Notes: generated by a model from the sequence alone, not told the origin. 64,000 bases of DNA from Oscillospiraceae bacterium (GCA_910575505.1 CAJTFK010000005.1:1-64000); one strand, 5' to 3'; counted from the stretch's first letter, positions 43,467 through 51,129 are shown. Program-made: numbers and translations.

Positions 43467-44678
43467 TCAGAGGTCCACCGTCTTGATGGTCTGTTCCTTG
43501 ATGCCGTGCTTTTCGGCATAGCCTGTGAGGATCAGGGTCAGGGCGCCGTCGCCGGTGACGTTGCAGGCAGTGCCGAAGCTGTCCTGAAGGGCGAAGATGG
43601 CCAGCATCAGGGCGGTGGCGTCGCCGGAGGTGGCGGGGTCCGTGAAGAGGATGCCGGTAATCAGGCCCAGGGAGGCCATCACCGTGCCGCCGGGGACGCC
43701 GGGGGCGCCGATGGCGAAGATGCCCAGCAGCAGGATGAACAGCACCATGCGGCCCGGGCTGGGCAGCTCCCCGAAGAGCACCTTGGACACAATCATGACG
43801 AAAAAGGTCTCGGTGAGGGCGGAGCCGCAGAGGTGGATGTTGGCAAACAGGGGAATGCCGAACTCCACCATGTCGGAGCGGAGATTCTTGCTCTTCCGGG
43901 CGCAGTCCAGAGCCACGGCCAGGGTGGCGGCGGAGGACATGGTGCCCACGGCGGTGAGGTAGGCGGGGCCGTAGTGCTTCACAACCTCCACGCCGCTCTT
44001 GCCGGAATAGGCCCCGGCGAAGCCGTAGAGCACGGCCATCCAGATGTAGTGTCCCGCCATGACGATGACGATAGCCAGCAGGAAGGCGGGGAACTGCTTG
44101 GTGATGGTGCCGTCATAGCTCAGGCCGCAGAAGGTCAGGGCAATGAAGAAGGGCAGGACGGGAATGACCACCTTCTTCACCACGCTCAGAACGATGTTCT
44201 GGAACTCCTGGAGCACCACCGTGACGGTTCTGGCCTTGGTCCACACGGCGGCCAGGCCCACCAGGACGGAGAACACCAGGGCGCTCATGACGGGCATAAT
44301 CTGGGGAATATTCAGCTCAAAGGCCACGCCGGGCAGCTCCTTCAGCCCCTCCATGCTGGAGGCGATGGGCAGAATGGGCACCAGGACATAGCCCGCGACC
44401 ATGGACATCAGCGTGGCCAGAACCGTGCTGGCATAGGCCACGATGATGGCCACCGCCAGCATCCGGGTGGCGTTGGAGCCCATTTTGGTGATGGACGGGG
44501 CGATGAAGCCGATTACAATCAGGGGCACGCAGAACATAATCAGCTGGTTCAGTACATACTTCAGCGTGACCACAATGGTCATGGCGCTCTCCGGCAGGAA
44601 CAGGCCGCATACGATGCCCACCACAATGCCGATCAGCAGCTTCAGAGGCAGACTCATTCCCTTTTTCTCGGTAGCCAT
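43467..44678 (-). CDS. Dicarboxylate/amino acid:cation symporter (DAACS family)
   Basis: A membrane carrier of 403 residues with about eight transmembrane helices and two re-entrant loops. The family motifs are present in changed form: a Ser/Ala-rich hairpin (GTMSSAATLAVALDCARKS) and the C-terminal substrate region FALQDSFGTACNVTGDGAL, where Asp and Asn contact substrate and Na+ in GltPh-like proteins. It probably imports an amino acid with sodium or protons. The gene follows the cysteine desulfidase gene after 88 bp, so cysteine, serine or a related amino acid is the likely substrate. The ATG at 44678 is preceded by GGGAGG. Confidence 0.9.
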   Translation of the reverse strand: MATEKKGMSLPLKLLIGIVVGIVCGLFLPESAMTIVVTLKYVLNQLIMFCVPLIVIGFIAPSITKMGSNATRMLAVAIIVAYASTVLATLMSMVAGYVLVPILPIASSMEGLKELPGVAFELNIPQIMPVMSALVFSVLVGLAAVWTKARTVTVVLQEFQNIVLSVVKKVVIPVLPFFIALTFCGLSYDGTITKQFPAFLLAIVIVMAGHYIWMAVLYGFAGAYSGKSGVEVVKHYGPAYLTAVGTMSSAATLAVALDCARKSKNLRSDMVEFGIPLFANIHLCGSALTETFFVMIVSKVLFGELPSPGRMVLFILLLGIFAIGAPGVPGGTVMASLGLITGILFTDPATSGDATALMLAIFALQDSFGTACNVTGDGALTLILTGYAEKHGIKEQTIKTVDL

Positions 44679-44766
44679 ATACAAATATCCTCCCTTTCTT
44701 GTTCACACAGTTGAAGCCGGCGCCCCGCATTCCGGATCGTTCCAGTATATGCGGGGCCGGTCCCGC

Positions 44767-46062
44767 TCATCCCCTGGGGGGCTGATTGGTCATGATGCGA
44801 ATGATCTCCCTGTCGGTCTCCCGCATTCCCAGCCGGCCCAGACGGCCAATGTTGGCGATGGTGTTCTCCACGCCCTTGGACACGATGCCCTCGCCGCCGT
44901 AGAACTGCCGGCCGCTGAGATACATGCTGTAGCCCAGGAGACCCGCGTCCACCGCCGCCGCGATCTTCGCCGCGCAGGAGGGCTTCGCTCCGTCGCAGAT
45001 CATGCCGGAGATGGTAGCCAGGGCGTTGACCAGGGTATGCGCGATGGTCTCATAGTCCCCGCCGTCTAGCCAGGCAATGGCGGCCCCGGCGGCACAGCCG
45101 GCGCTGACGGCCCCGCAGTAGGCGCTGAGGCGGCCAATGCCGGTTTTCATATGGATGGTCAGCAGGTCGCTGAGGGCCACGGCCCGGAGGGTCTTCTCCG
45201 GGTCCGCCTCCAGGTATTTGGCGTATTCCACCACAGGGACGGAGGCGGTGATGCCCTGGTTGCCGCTGCCGGAGACGATAATCACGGGCATCTCGCAGCC
45301 GCTCATCCGGGCGTCGGACCCGGCGGCGGCCATGGCACGGACCCGGGTTTTGATATCGTCATGGTAATGGGCCCGGAGCACCTTGCCGATATTGGCCCCC
45401 CAGTCGTGGGCCATGCCCTCCCGGGCGATGGCGCAGTTGTAGTCAATCTGCCGCTGAACCGTCTCCCGCAGATCCTCCGGGTCGCAGGTGTTCACAAAGT
45501 CCACGATCGCTTCCACAGACAGGCAGCTGCGGTCCGTGAGGCCGGCGGAGCCGCCCGCCCCGGCCACGGCTCCGGCCTCCAGCAGGATTTCGCTGTTCTT
45601 TTCAATGTGCACGATGTTGGTGTGGTAGTCGGCTATGCGGAGCCGCACGGTATCCGCTCCGGCGGTAAGGGTCACGATGATGTCGAAAATCACATCCCCC
45701 GGCGCAGGGGCCACCCGGACCTCGTGGCTCTCGAGGTAGGACCTGATTTCCTCCTTCTGAGGGTCCGTCACCTGGGAGATTACCTCCAGAATCCTCCCCG
45801 CGTCCCCTGCCACCACGCCGGCGGCGGCGGAAGCCTCAATGCCTTTCAGCCCGCCGGTGTTGGGCACCACCACGCTCTTGACATTTTTGATGATGTTGCC
45901 GCTGGCCTCCACCAGGATCTTCTCCGGCAGCCGGCCCAGGACCTCTCTGGCCTTGGCCGCGCCATAGGCGATGGCGATGGGCTCAGTGCAGCCCATGGCG
46001 GGCACCAGCTCCTCCCGCAGGATCTGTACGAAATGACGATACCGCTGATCTGTCTTTTCCAC
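44767..46062 (-). CDS. L-cysteine desulfidase family protein (CyuA/UPF0597)
   Basis: An enzyme of 431 residues of the SDH_alpha/UPF0597 family, which converts L-cysteine to pyruvate, ammonia and sulfide with an oxygen-sensitive [4Fe-4S] cluster. Candidate cluster cysteines lie in VPAMGCTEP (Cys25), SAYCGAVSAGCAAG and ICDGAKPSCAAK. Other conserved blocks are VPNTGGLKGIEASAAAGVVAGD and GSGNQGITASVPV. The start is a GTG at 46062 with GGGAGGAG 5 nt before it. It is first in a two-gene operon with the symporter, echoing the cyuA-cyuP pairing of enterobacteria but with a different transporter family. Confidence 0.88.
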   Translation of the reverse strand: MEKTDQRYRHFVQILREELVPAMGCTEPIAIAYGAAKAREVLGRLPEKILVEASGNIIKNVKSVVVPNTGGLKGIEASAAAGVVAGDAGRILEVISQVTDPQKEEIRSYLESHEVRVAPAPGDVIFDIIVTLTAGADTVRLRIADYHTNIVHIEKNSEILLEAGAVAGAGGSAGLTDRSCLSVEAIVDFVNTCDPEDLRETVQRQIDYNCAIAREGMAHDWGANIGKVLRAHYHDDIKTRVRAMAAAGSDARMSGCEMPVIIVSGSGNQGITASVPVVEYAKYLEADPEKTLRAVALSDLLTIHMKTGIGRLSAYCGAVSAGCAAGAAIAWLDGGDYETIAHTLVNALATISGMICDGAKPSCAAKIAAAVDAGLLGYSMYLSGRQFYGGEGIVSKGVENTIANIGRLGRLGMRETDREIIRIMTNQPPRG

Positions 46063-46141
46063 GTTTCTCCTCCCTTTCCCTGTTTCGTCTCCCCCCGGCC
46101 TCCGCATTGCGGAGCAGGGGCGGCTTTCGGGACACATATCA

Positions 46142-46162
46142 GGTTAAATTTACCAAATAACC
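46142..46162. promoter_or_regulatory. Palindrome in the desulfidase leader
   Basis: GGTTA and TAACC arms flank an AT-rich centre just downstream of the promoter at 46171-46199, a position suited to a repressor operator. The arms are only 5 bp. Confidence 0.35.
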
Positions 46163-46170
46163 CTGTGCTC

Positions 46171-46199
46171 AGAATAGCATCTTTCGTCTGTTTTGTCAA
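46171..46199 (-). promoter_or_regulatory. Promoter of the desulfidase-symporter operon
   Basis: On the minus strand, a perfect TTGACA, a 17-nt spacer, then TATTCT. It gives a leader of about 100 nt before the GTG at 46062. Confidence 0.75.
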
Positions 46200-46218
46200 G
46201 CTCTCATCACCGGCGGAC

Positions 46219-46258
46219 AAAAACAGCCCCGCGCTCCAGTGGAGACGCAGGGCCTGTT
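46219..46258 (-). terminator. Terminator of the micropeptide transcript
   Basis: On the minus strand a stem of ACAGGCCCTGCG with partner CGCGGGGCTGT is extended by CTCCA/TGGAG and followed by TTTTT. It ends transcription 41 nt after the second micropeptide stop and before the desulfidase promoter. Confidence 0.75.
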
Positions 46259-46298
46259 CAGAATCTTCACGTTTCCCGGAGCGCCCGGGGAAGGGCTG

Positions 46299-46382
46299 TC
46301 AGCGGTTCCAGACGCCCTGAGACAGCTCCGCCTGGCGAAGGGCCACCAGAGCCGCGAAAAAGTCTTTCCATGCAGCTTTCAT
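46299..46382 (-). CDS. Micropeptide 2 (27 residues), paralogue of micropeptide 1
   Basis: A 27-residue peptide starting MKAAWKDFFAALVALRQAEL and ending SQGVWNR. GAGGAGG stands 8 nt before the ATG. It shares 16 of its first 24 positions with the next-door peptide, including DFF, LVALR and AELSQG. The sequence would form an amphipathic helix with Lys/Arg/Glu on one face and Phe/Leu/Val on the other, so membrane-surface binding is possible. It lies in a small transcription unit of its own with a promoter -10 and a terminator. Not a known toxin or pheromone family to me. Confidence 0.6.
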   Translation of the reverse strand: MKAAWKDFFAALVALRQAELSQGVWNR

Positions 46383-46429
46383 GCTTTCATCCTCCTCTTG
46401 TTCGAATCTGTCTATCGTTTTTGGGAATA

Positions 46430-46507
46430 TCAGCGGCGTCCCTGGCTCAGCTCCGCATAGCGGAGGGCCACCAGGCTTTTGAAGAAATCCCTTACACTGT
46501 GCTTCAT
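46430..46507 (-). CDS. Micropeptide 1 (25 residues), paralogue of micropeptide 2
   Basis: A 25-residue peptide starting MKHSVRDFFKSLVALRYAEL and ending SQGRR. AGGAAGGA precedes the ATG. It is paralogous to micropeptide 2, which lies 47 bp downstream. The conservation of protein sequence despite different codons (for example LVALR written CTGGTGGCCCTCCGC and CTGGTGGCCCTTCGC) and two separate ribosome binding sites support translation. Function unknown. Confidence 0.6.
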   Translation of the reverse strand: MKHSVRDFFKSLVALRYAELSQGRR

Positions 46508-46587
46508 TGTAATCCTTCCTTTCGATTCCGTTGGTTCGCTTCCGAACAGGCAACCGGTCCGCCGGACCGCCCCGTGTTCTGATGGAG

Positions 46588-46593
46588 ATTATA
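46588..46593 (-). promoter_or_regulatory. Candidate -10 box for the micropeptide transcript
   Basis: TATAAT on the minus strand, 81 nt before micropeptide 1. No good -35 box is seen at the right spacing, so activation by a regulator or an alternative sigma factor is possible. A GGTCCG/CGGACC hairpin lies in the leader. Confidence 0.45.
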
Positions 46594-47099
46594 GCCGCAT
46601 GAAGGGGAAATTACTTTCAGCATTTTGCTCTCTTTCCGCTGTTCCCATGTCCCCATGAGTCTCCCCGGCGCCGGAGGCATCGGACCCTCTTTTCTATCCG
46701 AAACCGCTCCCACGCCGAAAAAAGTCCTCTTTTCTCCTCCTCGCCTTCCGAACGCCGCCCAGAGATTTTTTATACAATCTTGCGCAGGCTCCCAAGGACG
46801 GTCCGGCTCCTCAAGTCCATCCCCGAAGACGGCGGAGCCCTTTCTTCCTCCATGGTAAACCGGCGTCCCGGGCAAAGCCCCCCAAGGGACCAGCCAGCGC
46901 CTCCGCCGTTTTCCGGAATGGCCGGAGGGACCGGAGGCCGTCCCGGACCTTCTGCCGGATTCTGCGGCGGAGCCGCCGGAGCCCTCAGAACCGGCCTGTA
47001 TCCACAAAACCTGCTGTGCGGCCTTCCGGTCGCAGCTCCGGAACAGGAGCGGACCGCCTCCGCCTCATGCTGAGCCCAAAATATTTACTTCCAAAAGAC
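46594..47099. other. Gene-poor region between micropeptides and XRE gene
   Basis: About 500 bp of GC-rich sequence. Long frames on both strands have Gly/Ser/Arg-rich composition and no ribosome binding site, as expected by chance in GC-rich DNA. I see nothing supported here. Confidence 0.45.
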
Positions 47100-47152
47100 T
47101 TGACAACTTTTCTTGTCAGTGCTATGATATGTATTGACAATTAAAGTTGTCA
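47100..47152 (+). promoter_or_regulatory. Promoter flanked by two TGACAA-N6-TTGTCA operators
   Basis: The promoter is TTGACA (47100-47105), a 17-nt spacer and TATGAT (47123-47128). Two palindromes with identical arms, TGACAA-N6-TTGTCA, lie at 47101-47118 and 47135-47152, their centres 34 bp apart. One covers the -35 box and the other the start region. The obvious binder is the XRE protein encoded next. Confidence 0.8.
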
Positions 47153-47188
47153 TTATGACGTTGATTCTTGTCAGAAGGAGGCGGTGAC

Positions 47189-47422
47189 ATGCCATTACGA
47201 AACCGGCTGAAGGAGCACCGGGCCCGGCTGGGAGTCAACCAGCAGGAGCTGGGACGCCTGGCGGGGGTCTCCCGGCAGACCATCAGCCAGATTGAGCGGG
47301 GGGACTACTCCCCATCGGTGACGCTGGCGCTGAAGCTGGCGGCCATCTGCGGCGTGCAGGTGGAGGACATTTTTACGTATCAGGAGGACGATCCCAATGA
47401 GCAAGAAAAAAGAGACCAGTGA
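47189..47422 (+). CDS. XRE-family regulator paired with a DUF3169 membrane protein
   Basis: A compact helix-turn-helix protein of 77 residues (MPLRNRLKEHRARLGVNQQE; recognition helix region VSRQTISQIERGDYSPSVTL), like YozG-type regulators. The ATG at 47189 has AGGAGG 6 nt before it. It overlaps the next gene by 26 bp, so the two are translated together. The twin operators upstream suggest autorepression. Such HTH plus DUF3169 pairs are common in Firmicutes, with unknown signal. Confidence 0.92.
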   Translation: MPLRNRLKEHRARLGVNQQELGRLAGVSRQTISQIERGDYSPSVTLALKLAAICGVQVEDIFTYQEDDPNEQEKRDQ

Positions 47423-48170
47423 GAACCGCCGGGCCCTGCCCCGGTTTGCCCTGACCATGGCGGGGTCCATGCTGGCGGGGGGCGCAATCGGATTTGTTGT
47501 GGGCCTGAACCGTGTTTTCGGTCTGGACACCGACGCCCTGGCGGAGGGACTCAACGCCGTTCTGGCGGCCGTCACCCCCTGGGGCATTCCTGTCTCCTCA
47601 GTGCTGACCCTGGGGGGCTGCTTCCTCTTCTACCGCTCCGCCGCCGTGAAATTCGCCGCCTGGGACGGCGGGGACGAGGACGAGACGTCGGAGGCCGTTG
47701 ATGCCGCCCTGAGCCGGGTGCTTCTGCTCAGCGCCGTGCAGCTGCTGCTGAATTTCTTTTTCATGGCGGCTTTCTGCATCTACGGCATTGACGGCGGCAT
47801 CGGCGCACTGTCTCTGGTGGGCGTCTTCCTAGTCTCCTGCGGCCTTGTCATCTTCGCCCAGCAGAAGACGGTGGATTTGGAAAAACGGATGAATCCGGAG
47901 AAACACGGCAGCGTCTACGACACAAAGTTTCAGAAAAAATGGATGGACAGCTGCGACGAGTCGGAGCGCCGGCAGATTGGGCAGGCCTGCTACCGGGCCT
48001 ACATTGTAACCTCACGGGTCTGCCTGGAGGTCTGGATGGTTCTGGTCATTCTGAGCCTGGTATTCGAGATGAGCCTCCTTCCCGTTTTCGTCCTGCTGCT
48101 GGTCTGGGGGGTCATGCAGGTAACCTATACCCTGGAGTGCATCCGCCTGTCGAAGAAGGGCGGAACGTGA
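47397..48170 (+). CDS. DUF3169 family membrane protein
   Basis: A membrane protein of 257 residues with about six hydrophobic segments arranged in three pairs: near 17-37 and 60-80, a pair around 107-150, and a C-terminal pair at about 205-245. The cytosolic loop EKRMNPEKHGSVYDTKFQKK (about 160-180) with the following WMDSCDESERRQIGQACYRAY is the conserved DUF3169 block. It may sense a membrane signal and control its partner XRE protein, but this is inference. A bidirectional hairpin follows 75 bp downstream. Confidence 0.88.
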   Translation: MSKKKETSENRRALPRFALTMAGSMLAGGAIGFVVGLNRVFGLDTDALAEGLNAVLAAVTPWGIPVSSVLTLGGCFLFYRSAAVKFAAWDGGDEDETSEAVDAALSRVLLLSAVQLLLNFFFMAAFCIYGIDGGIGALSLVGVFLVSCGLVIFAQQKTVDLEKRMNPEKHGSVYDTKFQKKWMDSCDESERRQIGQACYRAYIVTSRVCLEVWMVLVILSLVFEMSLLPVFVLLLVWGVMQVTYTLECIRLSKKGGT

Positions 48171-48244
48171 AGAGTTGAGAGCAAAGAACGGAGGGGCTCC
48201 GGGTTAAAACAGGTGAACGGGATGTTTAAAGAGCCGGGAGACGC

Positions 48245-48280
48245 AAAACAGCCGGGGAGCGGTTGCTCTCCGGCTGTTTT
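48245..48280. terminator. Bidirectional intrinsic terminator
   Basis: A stem AAAACAGCCGG/CCGGCTGTTTT with an inner GAGC/GCTC extension and T-runs on both strands. It serves the DUF3169 gene (plus) and the ECF operon (minus). Confidence 0.85.
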
Positions 48281-48286
48281 ATGTCT

Positions 48287-49018
48287 TTATGCGGCCGGTT
48301 CTTCCCCGTTCTCCGGCGGCGCTTCCGCCTCGGGGTCTTCTGTTTCCTCCGGCGGTTCCGGGTCCCCCGGAGGCAGGACATTCTCCGCGCCGCCCCTGCT
48401 CACCAGAAAGGAAAAGCTGCCGCTGGTCCGCCGGCCGTGGACCAGTATGGTATAGTCCCCGCCCCGGCTGATGTCAAACCGCTGTTCCCCGTTTACGGGG
48501 GTTCCCTCACAGAAGATATTCCCATCCTCGCCGCTGATCTCCAGTTCCAGCCAGCCGTTATAGGTGTCCACCCGGCCCTCCAGCACATCCCCGGCCTCCA
48601 GGCGGAAGGTGTGGGAGTCGAAGCCGTCAAACCACCCGTAATCCATGCGGTAGCTGGTTTCGTCGGCATAGCGGGAACAGTTGGAGGCGTTGAAGTACTC
48701 TCCATTGGCAAAGTACCAGGCGGCGGCGTACATGCTCAGGGCCGCGCCCACCAGAATGAAGCAGAGGAACATGCCCAGCCAGTCGTATTTCACCCGTCCG
48801 CCGCCCCGGGCGGCCAGCAGGGTTTCAATACCCAGGAGAATCAGAATCACCGGCGAGGCGCTGAACATCCACCGGACATCGGCCTGGGGCCAGAACATCG
48901 CGGCCAGCATCCCGCCGCCCGCCGCCACCAGCACGACGCCCAGGGTGAAGGTACCCACCCGGCGCGGGGGCGCTTCCCTGACCTCTTTCAGGTCCTTAAT
49001 CTTTTTCCCTCCCAACAC
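48287..49018 (-). CDS. LiaF-like membrane protein, last gene of the ECF operon
   Basis: A protein of 243 residues. Three or four hydrophobic segments lie in the first 100 residues (GTFTLGVVLVAAGGGMLAAM, ASPVILILLGIETLLA, WLGMFLCFILVGAALSM), resembling the N-terminal part of LiaF/DUF5668 proteins. A beta-rich external domain follows (FRLEAGDVLEGRVDTYNGWL, FDISRGGDYTILVHG), and the tail is very acidic and Pro-rich. The start is GTG at 49018 with GGAGGAGGG 7 nt before it. It is probably a cell-envelope stress component encoded with the sigma factor. Confidence 0.75.
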   Translation of the reverse strand: MLGGKKIKDLKEVREAPPRRVGTFTLGVVLVAAGGGMLAAMFWPQADVRWMFSASPVILILLGIETLLAARGGGRVKYDWLGMFLCFILVGAALSMYAAAWYFANGEYFNASNCSRYADETSYRMDYGWFDGFDSHTFRLEAGDVLEGRVDTYNGWLELEISGEDGNIFCEGTPVNGEQRFDISRGGDYTILVHGRRTSGSFSFLVSRGGAENVLPPGDPEPPEETEDPEAEAPPENGEEPAA

Positions 49019-49039
49019 AGCGTTTCCCTCCTCCCCGTC

Positions 49040-49810
49040 TTACCGTTCGTCATGACGGTCTTCCTGCTTTTTCTCTGTCTCTTCGGCCTCCTCCGTCTCG
49101 AAGCGCTCCACGTCGAACTCGGATTTCCACTCCAGAATCACCGGCTGAGGCTCCTTCGGAACCTCCGGGGCCTGGGGCTCCGGCTCCTCATGGAATGTCT
49201 TCTCCGCCTCGGTCCAGGGCGTGGCCTGCATTCTGGGGGACGGGCCGGTCTTAGGCGTGCAGGAGGGCGTGTCGTCGTCGTCACAGACAACCCTGGGTCC
49301 CCGGATGAACCAGAGTCCCAGCGTAAAAATCAGCACCGTGCCCACGATACGGGGCGCATCCCAGACCAGCAGGCCATACAGCCAGTCCAGCCAGGGGAAC
49401 AGGTCTGTCAAAAAGCCGAGAAAGCGCCTGGCGAAGATCTGATAGAAGTTGTACAGGCCCAGCACCACCAGAATCCAGCCGATGAGGCTGTGCCGCTTGC
49501 CGATGATCTGGTTCAGCCGCCGGGAGTCCATCTCAGACAAGCCGAACATGAATTCGTCCTCCGGAGCCATCCCCTCCCGAATCTGACGGCGGAGGTTGTA
49601 GCTGTCAAAAAAGGAGTATACCCACAGCGGCGCCATCAGCAGCGCCAGGACGCCCATCTCCAAAAATACCGCGATAAACACCAAAGCGCTGAAGATGATG
49701 GTCTGGGAAATGCCCCGCTTCATATACCCCTGGCACATCTGGCCGCAGCCGGGGACGCAGGCCCAGCACAAGTGCCAGCAGCCCCGAAACAGTTTTCGCA
49801 AAAAACTCAT
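49040..49810 (-). CDS. Membrane protein of the ECF operon
   Basis: A protein of 256 residues, MSFLRKLFRGCWHLCWACVP at the start with a Cys-rich segment (CWACVPGCGQMCQGYMKRG). Four hydrophobic segments follow, with LALLMAPLWVYSFFDSYNLRRQI between them, and a long acidic tail rich in Glu and Pro that ends in KKQEDRHDER. The N-terminal part resembles small TM2/DUF6677-type membrane proteins with a YSFFDSYN loop. The ATGA overlap with the anti-sigma gene shows translational coupling. Function unknown. Confidence 0.75.
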   Translation of the reverse strand: MSFLRKLFRGCWHLCWACVPGCGQMCQGYMKRGISQTIIFSALVFIAVFLEMGVLALLMAPLWVYSFFDSYNLRRQIREGMAPEDEFMFGLSEMDSRRLNQIIGKRHSLIGWILVVLGLYNFYQIFARRFLGFLTDLFPWLDWLYGLLVWDAPRIVGTVLIFTLGLWFIRGPRVVCDDDDTPSCTPKTGPSPRMQATPWTEAEKTFHEEPEPQAPEVPKEPQPVILEWKSEFDVERFETEEAEETEKKQEDRHDER

Positions 49811-50292
49811 GAGTGATTGCCTCCTTCTATGAACTGGCCGGGCCGGAGCCCGTTGAAGAAATTGGACAGGCCGGACACGGTTTCCCGCAGGGAGTCGTTC
49901 ACTCCCCCTGTCAGGCCGGTGAGCTGCCGGGAAATGCTGGTGCGTTCTTCTGCCGGAAGCGGCAGCGACGGTGTAAAGTCCATCCGGGGCGAGCCCCAGA
50001 GCATCGTCAGCGCCAGGGCGACGGCGGCCGCGGCGGTGGCGTACCGGCCGACAGTGTTCCGGACGGCCCGGATACGGATGCGGCTCCACAGGGTTTTCCC
50101 GCAGCTGCGGGCCGGAACCAGCAGAGGTCCGCTCTCCAGCAGCTCCATGTACCGATGCAGGCAGCTGTCACAGAACGCCAGGTGTTCCGCTGTTTCCAGC
50201 CGGATCAGCTCCTCGGGAAGGAGCTCCGGGCTTTGAACCAGGACGATCAGCATTTCGTTGGTCAGATGTCCGTCAGCGCGGAATGCTTCCAT
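49807..50292 (-). CDS. Zinc-finger anti-sigma factor
   Basis: A protein of 161 residues. The N-terminal ZAS-type motif AEHLAFCDSCLHRY (His, Cys, Cys) is followed by one transmembrane helix at about 83-102 (YATAAAAVALALTMLWG) and an external part ending NFFNGLRPGQFIEGG. It should bind and hold the ECF sigma factor at the membrane until a signal releases it. The ATG at 50292 has AAAGGAG 8 nt before it, overlapping the end of the sigma gene. It overlaps the next gene by ATGA. Confidence 0.85.
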   Translation of the reverse strand: MEAFRADGHLTNEMLIVLVQSPELLPEELIRLETAEHLAFCDSCLHRYMELLESGPLLVPARSCGKTLWSRIRIRAVRNTVGRYATAAAAVALALTMLWGSPRMDFTPSLPLPAEERTSISRQLTGLTGGVNDSLRETVSGLSNFFNGLRPGQFIEGGNHS

Positions 50293-50800
50293 GGGTTCCA
50301 CTCCTTTCTAACTGCTCCCGCAGCAGGCGCCTGCCTCGGGAAAGTTGTGTATACACGGTTTTCGCGGGCCGGCCCAGGGCCAGGGCGGCCTCCTCTACAG
50401 AGCGCTCCTCCAAAAGACAGAGGCGGCACACCTGCCGGTAGGGCTCCTTCATGGCCCGGATGGCCTCCTGAATCTCCGCCGCCGCGCTCCTGCGAAGGGC
50501 AGTCTCCTCGGCAGGCGGGGCCAGTCCCCGGGCCAGCTCCTGGTCTCCTGGCAGAACGGTTCGCCGGTTCCATGCGCTTTGCAGATGGTCCTTGGCCTTG
50601 TTGGCGGCAATGCGGCCCAGCCACTGCCGTTCATAGCCCTCCGGCAGGGCGTCCCGGTGGAGATAGGCGGAGAGAAAGGTCTCCTGGGTCAGGTCCTCCG
50701 CCGCCGCGGAGTCCCGGACCAGCTGAAAGCAGATGGTGTACACCAGGCGCTCGTACTGAACCACCAGCGCCGAAAAAGATTCCCTTGTTATATTCGCCAC
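50273..50800 (-). CDS. ECF RNA polymerase sigma factor
   Basis: A sigma-70 family protein of about 175 residues. Region 2 reads LVVQYERLVYTICFQLVRDS and AEDLTQETFLSAYLH. Region 4 reads YRQVCRLCLLEERSVEEAALALGRP and AKTVYTQLSRGRRLLRE. The GTG at 50800 gives the usual length and follows GGAGG. A longer frame to 50893 exists but adds 31 residues without family match. It is the first gene of a four-gene operon with its anti-sigma factor and two membrane proteins, probably self-regulated. The promoter was not identified. Confidence 0.9.
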   Translation of the reverse strand: MANITRESFSALVVQYERLVYTICFQLVRDSAAAEDLTQETFLSAYLHRDALPEGYERQWLGRIAANKAKDHLQSAWNRRTVLPGDQELARGLAPPAEETALRRSAAAEIQEAIRAMKEPYRQVCRLCLLEERSVEEAALALGRPAKTVYTQLSRGRRLLREQLERSGTHGSIPR

Positions 50801-50963
50801 ACCGGCCTCCGCCCCCTTCCCTGCCGTTCCGCCTCCCGGCTGCCGACATGTATCATACGGCGCGGCAGTCCGAAATTCTTCAAAATTTCTCAAAGAATCT
50901 TCAAAAAATTTTTTTGCTTTCTGCCGGAAAAAGACGCCGGCAGCCGGAGCCCCCGCGGGCTTC

Positions 50964-51000
50964 TATTCAACTATGAATAGCATGTATTCATAATTGAATA
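50964..51000. promoter_or_regulatory. Paired TATTCA-N4-TGAATA operators
   Basis: Two 16-bp palindromes with perfect 6-bp arms lie at 50964-50979 (centre ACTA) and 50985-51000 (centre TAAT). Their centres are 21 bp apart, two helix turns, as for cooperative binding of two dimers. A third copy is at 51114-51129. Confidence 0.7.
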
Positions 51001-51113
51001 AATCCGCCGTTTCCCGCCCCGGCCTATGCACTTTTCACAGAGCCGCCCCAACTGCTTGCGGCGCTTCGCACAAAGCAGCCTGCCCCCCGTTCCGGGACGC
51101 CTGCGTGCAGCTC

Positions 51114-51129
51114 TATTCATTTTTGAATA
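51114..51129. promoter_or_regulatory. Third TATTCA-N4-TGAATA operator
   Basis: The same perfect arms around TTTT, 129 bp from the second site and 115 bp upstream of the crotonase -35 box. The set may allow looping or control of both divergent operons. Confidence 0.65.

Noticed and set aside
43506-44714. Long plus-strand frame opposite the symporter
   Set aside because: Extreme His, Gly and Gln content without any motif; the minus-strand symporter is well supported.
46504-47007. Minus-strand frame of 167 codons upstream of the micropeptides
   Set aside because: Gly/Ser/Arg-rich, no family match, no ribosome binding site, and it covers the candidate promoter of the micropeptide unit.
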